Assembly: GCF_900099835.1 (NCBI RefSeq)
Contig: NZ_FNKP01000001.1
Coordinates: forward strand, 744,001-808,000
DNA from: Paraburkholderia fungorum
GTDB lineage: Bacteria; Pseudomonadota; Gammaproteobacteria; Burkholderiales; Burkholderiaceae
Reading direction: 5' to 3'
Length of the DNA stretch: 64,000 nt
Shown here: piece by piece, positions 56,938 through 64,000 of the stretch
Position numbering within the stretch: position 1 is the first letter of the stretch
Layout of the letters: every line of letters starts with the position of its first letter
The notes under the pieces: generated by a model
What the model was told of the DNA's origin: nothing
The model's database searches: none
The model's input: only the letters and a program-made list of their open reading frames with translations
Position numbers and translations under genes: made by a program

Positions 56938-56962
56938 CCGGACGGCGGAGCAGGCTCAAACA

Positions 56963-57361
56963 ATGAACAACGATAATCCCTACTTCAAAGAACTCGACGA
57001 CATTCACGTTGAAATTCAGGCATTGTTCGACGGCTCCGCGGACGATGGCGCGCTGCAGCGAATCGTGGCGCGCTTCGCGCCGCAATTCACGCTGGTGATG
57101 CCGTCCGGCGCCGCTCTCGATCACGCCGGCTTGCGTGAGACTTTCGCGAAGTTGCGCGGCGCGCGCCCCGGCTCGCAGATCACGATTCGCGACATGGAGA
57201 TCGTCGCGGAGTATCCGTCGGGCGCGGTGGTGAAGTACCGCGAGTATCAGCGCGACAACACGGGCAATGCGAACGTGCGGCGCTCGACGGCGGTGCTGGA
57301 TCTCGACGCGCAGGGCAAGGTGACGTGGCGTCATCTGCAGGAAACGTTCTGCGCGGAATGA
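56963..57361 (+). CDS. Small NTF2-like / DUF4440-type protein
   Basis: A 132-residue protein with the cone-shaped NTF2-like pattern. An N-terminal helix (NPYFKELDDIHVEIQALFDG) is followed by alternating strands with FTLVMPSGAALDHAGLRETF and VVKYREYQRD. It resembles DUF4440 proteins, which include small hydrolases and ligand-binding domains. The function is not known. It starts 25 bp after gloA and is probably co-transcribed with it. Confidence 0.75.
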   Translation: MNNDNPYFKELDDIHVEIQALFDGSADDGALQRIVARFAPQFTLVMPSGAALDHAGLRETFAKLRGARPGSQITIRDMEIVAEYPSGAVVKYREYQRDNTGNANVRRSTAVLDLDAQGKVTWRHLQETFCAE

Positions 57362-57430
57362 GCGTTGAACGCCGCTGCCGGTCGTCAGGACCGGTCAGGA
57401 TTGGCGGATAGCGGCTAGCCGCTGCGTTAA

Positions 57431-57480
57431 CGCAAACCCGCAAACCCGCAAACCGGCGCTTCTTGCTGAAGCGCCGGCTT
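57431..57480. terminator. Intrinsic terminator, preceded by a GCAAACCC micro-repeat
   Basis: GCAAACCC is repeated about 2.8 times (57431-57452). CCGGCGCTTC (57452-57461) then pairs perfectly with GAAGCGCCGG (57467-57476), followed by CTTT. The hairpin lies between convergent genes and probably stops both transcripts. Confidence 0.75.
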
Positions 57481-57499
57481 TACAAACAGGAAGCGCAGA

Positions 57500-58396
57500 T
57501 CAGAGCGTCGGCAGCAATTCCGGCGGATGCGACTTCAACGTCTGCCGCGCCTCGCGGAATTCCGGAAAAATCGATTCGACCGTTTGCCAGAAGCGCGGAC
57601 TGTGATTCATCTCACGCAGATGCGCGAGTTCGTGCGCGACGACGTAATCGATAATGGACAGCGGAAAATGAATCAGTCGCCAGTTCAGGCGAATCTTGCC
57701 GTCACTCGAACAACTGCCCCAGCGCGTAGCCGCTGACGAAAGCGCATACGCGCGATAGTTCACGCCCAGCTTTTCCGAATAAATGGCGAGACGTTCGCCG
57801 AACAGCCGCTTGGCTTCGCCTTGCAGCCAGCCTTGCACGCGGTCCTTGATCTGCTGCGGATCGGCCTGCAACGGTAACGGCACCTGCAACGCCGCGTCTT
57901 TTGCGTTGAACGCCAGCATGCCCTGCGGCGCGCCGAGTGTCACCCGCACCGGCTGACCGAGATACGGCACCTCGGCGCCGTCTTTCCAGTCGACTTTCGG
58001 CAATGCGCGTTGTTCGACACGCGTTTGCCATTCGATCAGTTTCGTGAAAATCCAGCGCTGCTTTTCGGTGATCGCGGTTTCGATATCGGCGAGCGTGACC
58101 CAGCGTGGTGCAGTGATGGTCAAACCGGTGCTGTCGATTGCAAAACCAATCGAGCGACGCGCCGAGCGTTTCAACGCGTAGTGCAGCGTGCGTGAGCCGA
58201 TGGTCACGCTGCGCAGCTTGCTGCCGTCGGGTGCGAGCAGTACGGCTGGCCGTTGCTCGACCGGTGAACCCGTTGAAGACAAAGGCGCAGACGGTGACGG
58301 AGACGACGACGTCGACCCCGGCTCGGCGAAGAGCGGGAGATCGAGCTGCCGGTTATCGAGCGCCGCAGCGGGCTGCGACGTGGGAGACTTCTGCAT
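57500..58396 (-). CDS. YgjP-like (DUF45) zinc metallopeptidase-fold protein
   Basis: A 298-residue protein. The first 65 or so residues are Ser/Pro-rich and poorly conserved in character. The YgjP-like domain then includes HYALKRSARRSIGFAID, SSAATRWGSCSSDGKIRLNW and the zinc site HELAH (255-259), with a third histidine near 265 (MNHSPRFW). The biological substrate is unknown. Last gene of the glyQ-glyS-gmhB-plsC run, starting 42 bp after plsC. Confidence 0.88.
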   Translation of the reverse strand: MQKSPTSQPAAALDNRQLDLPLFAEPGSTSSSPSPSAPLSSTGSPVEQRPAVLLAPDGSKLRSVTIGSRTLHYALKRSARRSIGFAIDSTGLTITAPRWVTLADIETAITEKQRWIFTKLIEWQTRVEQRALPKVDWKDGAEVPYLGQPVRVTLGAPQGMLAFNAKDAALQVPLPLQADPQQIKDRVQGWLQGEAKRLFGERLAIYSEKLGVNYRAYALSSAATRWGSCSSDGKIRLNWRLIHFPLSIIDYVVAHELAHLREMNHSPRFWQTVESIFPEFREARQTLKSHPPELLPTL

Positions 58397-58438
58397 CGGA
58401 TTCGCTTCGCGCAATACGCCTTCGAGGGCGTGGGCGCG

Positions 58439-59197
58439 TCAGATTGGTGCGGCGGCGGAATCGCTTTCCGCCGCGCGATACGCAGTGGGATCGATACGGC
58501 GCATTTCAGCTTCGATCCACTGTTCGACGCGCGTGTTCACTTCGTCGGGCGTGAGCCCCGTCGTCTCAATCGGCTTGCCGATGGACACTGTGACTATACC
58601 CGCATATTTGAGAAACGAGTTGCGCGGCCATACGCGTCCGGCGTTGTGCGCGATCGGCACGACCGGTGCGCCGGTTGCGATCGCGAAGCGCGCACCGCCG
58701 GTTTTGTATTTGCCTTTCTTGCCAGTGGGCGTACGCGTGCCTTCCGGAAACATGATGACCCAGGCGCCTTCCGCCATCCGCGCCTTGCCTTGCTTGATGA
58801 CGGAATCGAACGCGTACTTGCCTTCCTTGCGATCGATATGAACCATCTTCAGCATGCCGAGCGCCCAGCCGAAGAACGGCACGTACAACAATTCGCGCTT
58901 GAACACGTAGCACAACGGCTTCGGCATCAACGCGGGGAACGCGAGCGTTTCCCACGCGGATTGATGCTTCGACAACAGCACCGCCGGACCATCGGGCAGG
59001 TTCTCGAAGCCCTCGATCCGGTAGCGGATACCGTTGAGCCAGCGCACCGTATTCAGCGTCGCGCGACACCAGCCGGCAGCCATCCAGTAACGATTGTCGG
59101 CGCGCATGAACGGGAACGCGATGAAGCATGCGGTCGCGTAAGGCACCGTGAACAGCACGAAGTAAATCAGCAGCAGGAACGAACGAATGAAGCGCAT
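58439..59197 (-). CDS. plsC: 1-acyl-sn-glycerol-3-phosphate acyltransferase
   Basis: A 252-residue acyltransferase that makes phosphatidic acid. An N-terminal membrane segment lies at about 5-30. The catalytic block is SKHQSAWET, with His78 followed four residues later by Glu83 in place of the common Asp. The substrate block is FPEGTR (150-155). A frame open to 59335 includes a basic, low-complexity extension that I reject in favour of the ATG at 59197. It follows gmhB by 49 bp. Confidence 0.92.
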   Translation of the reverse strand: MRFIRSFLLLIYFVLFTVPYATACFIAFPFMRADNRYWMAAGWCRATLNTVRWLNGIRYRIEGFENLPDGPAVLLSKHQSAWETLAFPALMPKPLCYVFKRELLYVPFFGWALGMLKMVHIDRKEGKYAFDSVIKQGKARMAEGAWVIMFPEGTRTPTGKKGKYKTGGARFAIATGAPVVPIAHNAGRVWPRNSFLKYAGIVTVSIGKPIETTGLTPDEVNTRVEQWIEAEMRRIDPTAYRAAESDSAAAPI

Positions 59198-59246
59198 CGG
59201 CGTGGTCTTTGAGGGGTGGGGACGCGCGTGACGGGGGTGACGCGCG

Positions 59247-59801
59247 TCACTCCTGGGCGTTGGCGAGGAAGTCGAGCGCGAACGCTCGCAGGTCGTCGTG
59301 AACGATCGTGCCTTCAGGCAGGTTGCCGTTTGCAAGTGTCTTGCGGCCCTTGCCCGTGAGCACCAGATGAGTCGGATGGCCGAGCGCCGCGCCCGCTTGC
59401 AGATCGCGGATCGCGTCGCCGACGACCGGCGTATTGGCCGGTTCGACTTCGAAACGTTCGTTGATCATCTTCAGCATGCCGGGCTTCGGCTTGCGGCATT
59501 CGCAGTGATCTTCCGCCGTATGCGGGCAGAAAAACACCGCGTCGATGCGCCCGCCGACTGCCGCCGCCATGCGATGCATTTTCAGATGCATCGCGTTGAG
59601 CGCGTTCATGTCGAACAGCCCACGGCCGATGCCCGACTGGTTGGTCGCGATCGCCACGCGATAACCGGCCTGGTTCAGCCGGGCGATTGCTTCGAGTGAA
59701 CCGGGCAGGGCGACCCATTCGTCCGGCGACTTGATGAACGCGTCGGAGTCGACGTTCACCACGCCGTCGCGGTCGAGGATCACCACTTTTTTGGTCGGCA
59801 T
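59247..59801 (-). CDS. gmhB: D-glycero-beta-D-manno-heptose 1,7-bisphosphate 7-phosphatase
   Basis: A 184-residue HAD phosphatase of LPS heptose synthesis. The nucleophile and acid-base aspartates are Asp10 and Asp12 in ILDRDGVVN. The zinc-binding cluster typical of GmhB is present at Cys92, His94, Cys100 and Cys102 (FFCPHTAEDHCECRKPKPG). Ten bases separate it from glyS. Confidence 0.94.
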   Translation of the reverse strand: MPTKKVVILDRDGVVNVDSDAFIKSPDEWVALPGSLEAIARLNQAGYRVAIATNQSGIGRGLFDMNALNAMHLKMHRMAAAVGGRIDAVFFCPHTAEDHCECRKPKPGMLKMINERFEVEPANTPVVGDAIRDLQAGAALGHPTHLVLTGKGRKTLANGNLPEGTIVHDDLRAFALDFLANAQE

Positions 59802-59811
59802 GGCGCGGGGC

Positions 59812-61911
59812 TCAGGCAGCGAGTCGGGAAATGTCGGCGACGCAGTTCATCTGCTGATGCAGTGCGCCGAGCAACGCCAGACGGTTAGCGCGCAACGCCG
59901 GATCTTCGGCGTTGACCATCACGTCGTTGAAGAACGTGTCGACCGGTTCACGCAACGCGGCGAGCGCGGTGAGCGCGCCCGTGTAGTCGCGTGCGGCGAG
60001 TTGCGTCTGCACGCGCGGCGCGACCTGTTCGAGCTGCGCATGCAATGCCTTTTCCGCCGATTCGATCAGCAGCGTGACCTGCACGCCACCGGTCGCGCCG
60101 CCTTCCGACTTCTTCAGGATGTTCGAGATGCGCTTGTTGGCCGCCGCGAGCGATGCCGCTTCGGCCAGCGTCGCGAACTCGCGCACAGCGTCGAGACGCG
60201 CGACGATGTCGTCGAGACGGGTCGGGTTCAGTGCCAGCACCGCGTCGATTTCACCGGCCGCGTAGCCACGCTCGCGCAGCAGACCGCGCAGGCGGTCCAT
60301 GCTGAATTCGTAGATGGCTTGCGTCGAATCGGCGACATTCGGCACTGCGGCGAATTGCGCGTAAGCGGCGCGCAGCAGTTCGACGAAGTCGACCGGCAGT
60401 TGCTTCTCGACGAGGATACGCAGCACGCCGAGCGCATGACGGCGCAGCGCGAACGGGTCTTTCTCGCCGGTGGGTTGCAGGCCGATGCCCCAGATGCCGA
60501 CCAGCGTTTCGAGCTTGTCGGCCAGCGCGACGACCGTGCCGGTCGCGGTGGCGGGCAACGCGTCGCCCGAGAAACGCGGCTGATAGTGTTCCGAACACGC
60601 GAGCGCGACTTCTTCCGGCTCGCCATCGTGGCGCGCGTAGTACGTGCCCATCGTGCCTTGCAGCTCTGGGAATTCGCCGACCATGTCGGTGATCAGGTCG
60701 GCCTTGGCGAGACGCGCGGCACGCGTGGCGAGCGCCACGTCTGCACCGGTCATCTGCGCGACGGCGCCCGCCAGCGCTTCGACGCGCTCGACGCGTTGCA
60801 GCGCCGACCCCAGCTTGTTGTGATACACGACGTTCGCGAGCAGCGGCACGCGCTCGGCGAGCGGCTTCTTCTTGTCCTGCTCGAAGAAGAACTTCGCGTC
60901 GGCCAGACGCGGGCGCACCACACGTTCATTGCCTTCGACGATATCGCCCGGCGTCGACGTTTCGATGTTCGACACGATCAGGAAGCGCGAGCGCAGCTTG
61001 CCGCTTGCATCGGTCAGCGCGAAATATTTCTGGTTCGTCTGCATCGTGAGGATCAGGCATTCCTGCGGCACCTGCAGGAACTCGTCCTCGAAATTGCACG
61101 AGTAGACCACCGGCCATTCGACCAGCGATGTCACTTCGTCGAGCAGCGATTCGGGCATCACCACCTGGTCGCCATTGGCTTGCGCGAGCAGATGCGTGCG
61201 GATCGTTTCCTTGCGGTCGACGAAATTCGCGACCACGCGGCCTTTGTGCATCAGCGTTTCAGCGTACGCGTCCGCGTGCTGGATCGCCACGAGGCCGTCA
61301 GACAGGAAGCGATGGCCGAGCGTGGTGTCGTCCGCGTCGATGCCCAGTGCGCTGACCGGCACGACCTCGTCGCCGTGCAATGCGGTCAGACGCTGCACCG
61401 GACGCACGAACTGCACATTCGTGCCGTCCGGACGCTGATAGGTCATGACCTTCGGAATCGGCAGCTTGGTGAGCGTTTCGTTGAGCGCTTCCTGCAGGCC
61501 GTCGGCGAGCGTCGCGCCCGGCGCGGCATAGCGCAGGAAGAACGCTTCGGCTTTACCGTCCTGCGCGCGCTCCAGATCGTTCACCGAGAAATCGGGGAAG
61601 CCGAGCGCCGCGAGTTTCTTCGCGAGCGGTGCGGTGGGTTGACCGTCCTTGTCGAGTGCGACGGAAACCGGCAGCACTTTTTCGCGCACGTGTTTTTCCG
61701 GCGCAACTGCGCGGACGTTTTTGATCGTGACCGCGAGACGGCGCGGCGTTGCGTAACGTTCGAACGACACGTCGCCGTCGATCAGGTCGCGCGCCGCGAG
61801 GCGCTGCGCAATGCCTTCGGCGAATGCATCGCCGAGACGCGCGAGCGCTTTCGGCGGCAGTTCTTCGGTGAGCAGCTCGACGAGCAGGGTAGCTTGATGG
61901 GGTTGAGTCAT
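59812..61911 (-). CDS. glyS: Glycyl-tRNA synthetase beta subunit
   Basis: A 699-residue beta subunit of the tetrameric glycyl-tRNA synthetase. Family blocks include [15 protein letters not shown] at the start, YATPRRLAV, and [16 protein letters not shown] near the anticodon-binding region. Length is close to the E. coli subunit. glyQ lies 15 bp upstream and gmhB 10 bp downstream. Confidence 0.97.
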   Translation of the reverse strand: MTQPHQATLLVELLTEELPPKALARLGDAFAEGIAQRLAARDLIDGDVSFERYATPRRLAVTIKNVRAVAPEKHVREKVLPVSVALDKDGQPTAPLAKKLAALGFPDFSVNDLERAQDGKAEAFFLRYAAPGATLADGLQEALNETLTKLPIPKVMTYQRPDGTNVQFVRPVQRLTALHGDEVVPVSALGIDADDTTLGHRFLSDGLVAIQHADAYAETLMHKGRVVANFVDRKETIRTHLLAQANGDQVVMPESLLDEVTSLVEWPVVYSCNFEDEFLQVPQECLILTMQTNQKYFALTDASGKLRSRFLIVSNIETSTPGDIVEGNERVVRPRLADAKFFFEQDKKKPLAERVPLLANVVYHNKLGSALQRVERVEALAGAVAQMTGADVALATRAARLAKADLITDMVGEFPELQGTMGTYYARHDGEPEEVALACSEHYQPRFSGDALPATATGTVVALADKLETLVGIWGIGLQPTGEKDPFALRRHALGVLRILVEKQLPVDFVELLRAAYAQFAAVPNVADSTQAIYEFSMDRLRGLLRERGYAAGEIDAVLALNPTRLDDIVARLDAVREFATLAEAASLAAANKRISNILKKSEGGATGGVQVTLLIESAEKALHAQLEQVAPRVQTQLAARDYTGALTALAALREPVDTFFNDVMVNAEDPALRANRLALLGALHQQMNCVADISRLAA

Positions 61912-61926
61912 GAGGTGATGTTCTCG

Positions 61927-62934
61927 TCAGTCCGGGTCGATCTTGCGTTCGACTTTCAGCGGCGGCGCCCAGGCGGGCATCGCGGCATCTTGCGCGTCGG
62001 TGGTGAGGCCGGGCACACCGTGCACCGGATTGCCGAGCATCGGGAAACCGAGCTTTTCACGCGACTCGTAGTAAGCCTGCGCGACCAGGCGAGACAGCGC
62101 GCGAATCCGGCCGATATAGGCCGCGCGTTCCGTGACCGAAATCGCGCCGCGTGCGTCGAGCAGGTTGAACGTATGACCAGCCTTCAGAACCAGTTCGTAG
62201 GCGGGCAGCGCGATCTGTGCTTCGATCATGCGCTTCGCTTCGGCTTCGTAGCTGTTGAAGAACGTGAACAGCAGGTCGACGTTCGCGTGCTCGAAGTTGT
62301 ACGTGGACTGTTCGACTTCGTTCTGGTGATACACGTCGCCGTAAGTCAGACGACGGATTTCCGGGCCGTTCGGGCCTTGCTCTTCCCACTCGGTCCACAC
62401 CAGGTCGTAGACGTTTTCGACCTTCTGCAGATACATGGCGAGGCGTTCGAGGCCGTAGGTGATTTCGCCGAGCACCGGCTTGCAGTCGAGACCGCCGACT
62501 TGCTGGAAGTATGTGAATTGCGTCACTTCCATGCCGTTCAGCCACACTTCCCAGCCGAGACCCCACGCGCCGAGCGTCGGGTTTTCCCAGTCGTCTTCGA
62601 CGAAACGCACGTCGTTCTGCTTCAGGTCGAAGCCGAGTGCTTCGAGCGAGCCGAGGTACAGGTCGAGGATATTTTCCGGCGCCGGCTTGAGCACCACCTG
62701 GTACTGGTAGTAATGCTGCAGACGGTTCGGGTTCTCGCCATAACGGCCGTCTTTCGGACGACGCGACGGCTGCACATAAGCGGCGCGCCACGGCTCGGGG
62801 CCAATGGCGCGCAGGAACGTATGAACATGGGACGTGCCAGCGCCGACTTCCATGTCGATCGGCTGGAGCAACGCGCAACCCTGCTTGTCCCAATAGGACT
62901 GCAGTGTCAGGATGATTTGCTGAAACGTGAGCAT
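61927..62934 (-). CDS. glyQ: Glycyl-tRNA synthetase alpha subunit
   Basis: A 335-residue class II catalytic subunit. [40 protein letters not shown] and [20 protein letters not shown] are diagnostic. [13 protein letters not shown] is class II motif 3. It is the first gene of a five-gene minus-strand run (glyQ, glyS, gmhB, plsC, ygjP-like). Confidence 0.97.
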   Translation of the reverse strand: MLTFQQIILTLQSYWDKQGCALLQPIDMEVGAGTSHVHTFLRAIGPEPWRAAYVQPSRRPKDGRYGENPNRLQHYYQYQVVLKPAPENILDLYLGSLEALGFDLKQNDVRFVEDDWENPTLGAWGLGWEVWLNGMEVTQFTYFQQVGGLDCKPVLGEITYGLERLAMYLQKVENVYDLVWTEWEEQGPNGPEIRRLTYGDVYHQNEVEQSTYNFEHANVDLLFTFFNSYEAEAKRMIEAQIALPAYELVLKAGHTFNLLDARGAISVTERAAYIGRIRALSRLVAQAYYESREKLGFPMLGNPVHGVPGLTTDAQDAAMPAWAPPLKVERKIDPD

Positions 62935-63087
62935 GAAGTGCCTTTCGGGCAGTGGGCCGACCCGTAAGCGCCGAAGCGCTCGGGATGGCCGTGGAGCGAA
63001 GTGCTAAACCGTAGATTTTAACGGAAAGGGAAGGGGGTGTCCGTTTTGCGGGGTCGGACGCGAACGTGTGCGGTTTTTGATCGACAA

Positions 63088-63108
63088 GGGGCCGCATGGT
63101 GCGGCCCC
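63088..63108. terminator. GC-rich hairpin after the glutamate-synthase-like gene
   Basis: GGGGCCGCA (63088-63096) pairs with TGCGGCCCC (63100-63108), with a 3-nt loop. On the minus strand it follows the stop of the glutamate-synthase-like gene by about 25 bp. The T-tract is weak. Confidence 0.5.
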
Positions 63109-63132
63109 CGGCTCATCGGTCGCGGCGTGCGG

Positions 63133-64000
63133 TCAGGTCGCCGCCAACTCCACCTTCGGCGAAAACGAATCGCTTTGCGCGACCGGCCAGTACTTCTCGA
63201 ACAGCGAATAACGATATTTGTTGTTCAGCAGATCGTTCGGTTCCAGATACTTCAGCAGTTCCGACATCAACCGCACTTCATGCGACGACACGCGCCGCAC
63301 GATGTGATGCGCGCGCAATTCCGCCGGATGCTTCAATCCGGCAGCCTGAATGATTTCCTTCAGCGCGTGCAGCGTGTTGTGGTGGAAGTTGAACACGCGG
63401 TCGGCCTTGTCCGGCACGACCAGCGCGCGCTGACGCACCGGATCCTGAGTCGCGACGCCGGTTGGGCAGCGTCCGGTGTGGCAGGTTTGCGCCTGGATGC
63501 AGCCCACCGCGAACATGAAGCCGCGCGCCGCGTTGACCCAGTCGGCGCCGATCGCGAGCGTCTTTGTGATATCGAACGCGGTGATCATCTTGCCGCTCGC
63601 GCCGATCCGGATACGCTGACGCAGGCCGATCCCGACCAGCGTGTTGTGGACCAGCAGCAGCCCTTCCTGCAACGGTACGCCGACGTGATCGGTGAATTCC
63701 AGCGGCGCGGCGCCGGTGCCGCCTTCCGCGCCATCCACGACGATGAAGTCCGGCAGGATGCCGGTTTCCAGCATCGCCTTCGCAATGCCGAAGAACTCCC
63801 ACGGATGTCCGATACACAGCTTGAAGCCGGTCGGCTTGCCGCCCGACAGCGTGCGCAGGCGATCGACGAATTCGAGCAGCCCGCGCGGCGTCGAAAACTC
63901 GGAGTGCGTGGCGGGCGAGATGCAGTCGCGGCCCATCGGCACGCCGCGCGTTTCCGCGATTTCCGGCGTGATCTTCGCGGCGGGCAGCACGCCGCCGTGA
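63133..64000 (-). CDS. FMN-binding glutamate-synthase-like protein, C-terminal part only
   Basis: The frame is open to the window edge (first visible codons HGGVLPAAKITPEIAET), so the N-terminus is missing. The visible 289 or so residues match the glutamate synthase central/FMN domain: FIVVDGAEGGTGAAPLEF, KMITAFDITKTLAIGADW, and CIQAQTCHTGRCPTGVATQDP holding the cysteines that ligate the Fe-S cluster in glutamate synthase. The C-terminal tail is short, so this is likely the standalone FMN-binding glutamate synthase family protein and not full GltB. Its reaction is not established. Confidence 0.85.
   Translation of the reverse strand, partial: HGGVLPAAKITPEIAETRGVPMGRDCISPATHSEFSTPRGLLEFVDRLRTLSGGKPTGFKLCIGHPWEFFGIAKAMLETGILPDFIVVDGAEGGTGAAPLEFTDHVGVPLQEGLLLVHNTLVGIGLRQRIRIGASGKMITAFDITKTLAIGADWVNAARGFMFAVGCIQAQTCHTGRCPTGVATQDPVRQRALVVPDKADRVFNFHHNTLHALKEIIQAAGLKHPAELRAHHIVRRVSSHEVRLMSELLKYLEPNDLLNNKYRYSLFEKYWPVAQSDSFSPKVELAAT

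Noticed and set aside
59198..59335. A 46-residue N-terminal extension of PlsC
   Set aside because: It is Arg/Ser/Thr-rich, overlaps the end of gmhB, and precedes the normal membrane-anchored start.
59731..62967. A 1078-codon open frame on the plus strand opposite gmhB, glyS and glyQ
   Set aside because: It is antisense to three clearly real genes, is very rich in Arg, His and Gln, and shows no family motifs. Such frames are common opposite GC-rich genes with strong third-position bias.

Overview
The window looks like an ordinary stretch of a Burkholderiales chromosome, most likely Paraburkholderia or Burkholderia (inference). The DNA is GC-rich with strong third-position GC bias. Supporting signs are the lptD-surA-pdxA-rsmA block with divergent amgK-murU, the ubiE/tim44-like/ubiJ/ubiB block, a Gram-negative-type porin, a small DUF4148-like secreted protein and a 1364-residue FAD/Fe-S fusion oxidoreductase. 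I see no rRNA, tRNA, CRISPR array, insertion sequence, prophage or plasmid function.

Layout. 1-2.5 kb: the start of an EcsC-like gene on the minus strand, diverging from an MFS drug exporter and its MarR-type regulator. 2.6-6.9 kb: a compact D-amino-acid catabolic locus with a PLP-dependent D-amino acid dehydratase/deaminase, a divergent RpiR regulator, an N-acyl-D-amino-acid deacylase and a RidA imine deaminase. 7-10.2 kb (minus): ilvA, a 5'-nucleotidase and queF. 10.9-18.6 kb: the FAD/Fe-S fusion, a HIT protein, a DUF971 protein, ubiE, a Tim44-like protein and ubiJ. 18.6-24.2 kb: ubiB, a TPMT-like methyltransferase, an FmdB-type zinc ribbon, a DUF502 membrane protein and aspS. 24.4-28 kb: nudB, a cardiolipin synthase and a TPR/GT9-like protein. 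28.2-35.5 kb: a fatty-acid beta-oxidation cluster with a TetR regulator, acyl-CoA dehydrogenase, FadN-type bifunctional enzyme, thiolase and enoyl-CoA hydratase. 35.6-37 kb: fdhD and a nitrate-reductase-associated protein. 37.5-40.6 kb: a large PAS-GGDEF-EAL protein. 40.7-45.8 kb: a GST with divergent LysR, a small secreted protein, a thioesterase and an Atm1-type ABC exporter. 45.9-53.8 kb: cell-envelope genes murU, amgK, lptD and surA, then pdxA and rsmA. 53.9-57.4 kb: an EamA exporter, a porin, gloA and a DUF4440 protein. 57.5-62.9 kb (minus): glyQ-glyS-gmhB-plsC and a YgjP-like metallopeptidase. The window ends inside a glutamate-synthase-like FMN protein.

Most genes are housekeeping. The parts that stand out are small-scale and regulatory. 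They are a perfect 18-bp palindrome carrying a PsrA-type core upstream of the TetR gene, paired operator-like repeats between the RpiR gene and the D-amino acid gene, two REP-like palindromes inside the beta-oxidation cluster, an 8-bp tandem repeat (8.6 copies) just ahead of a perfect terminator, and a strong terminator 14 bp upstream of ubiJ. I did not find a clearly new multi-gene system. The D-amino-acid locus and the FAD/Fe-S fusion are the best candidates for functional follow-up.
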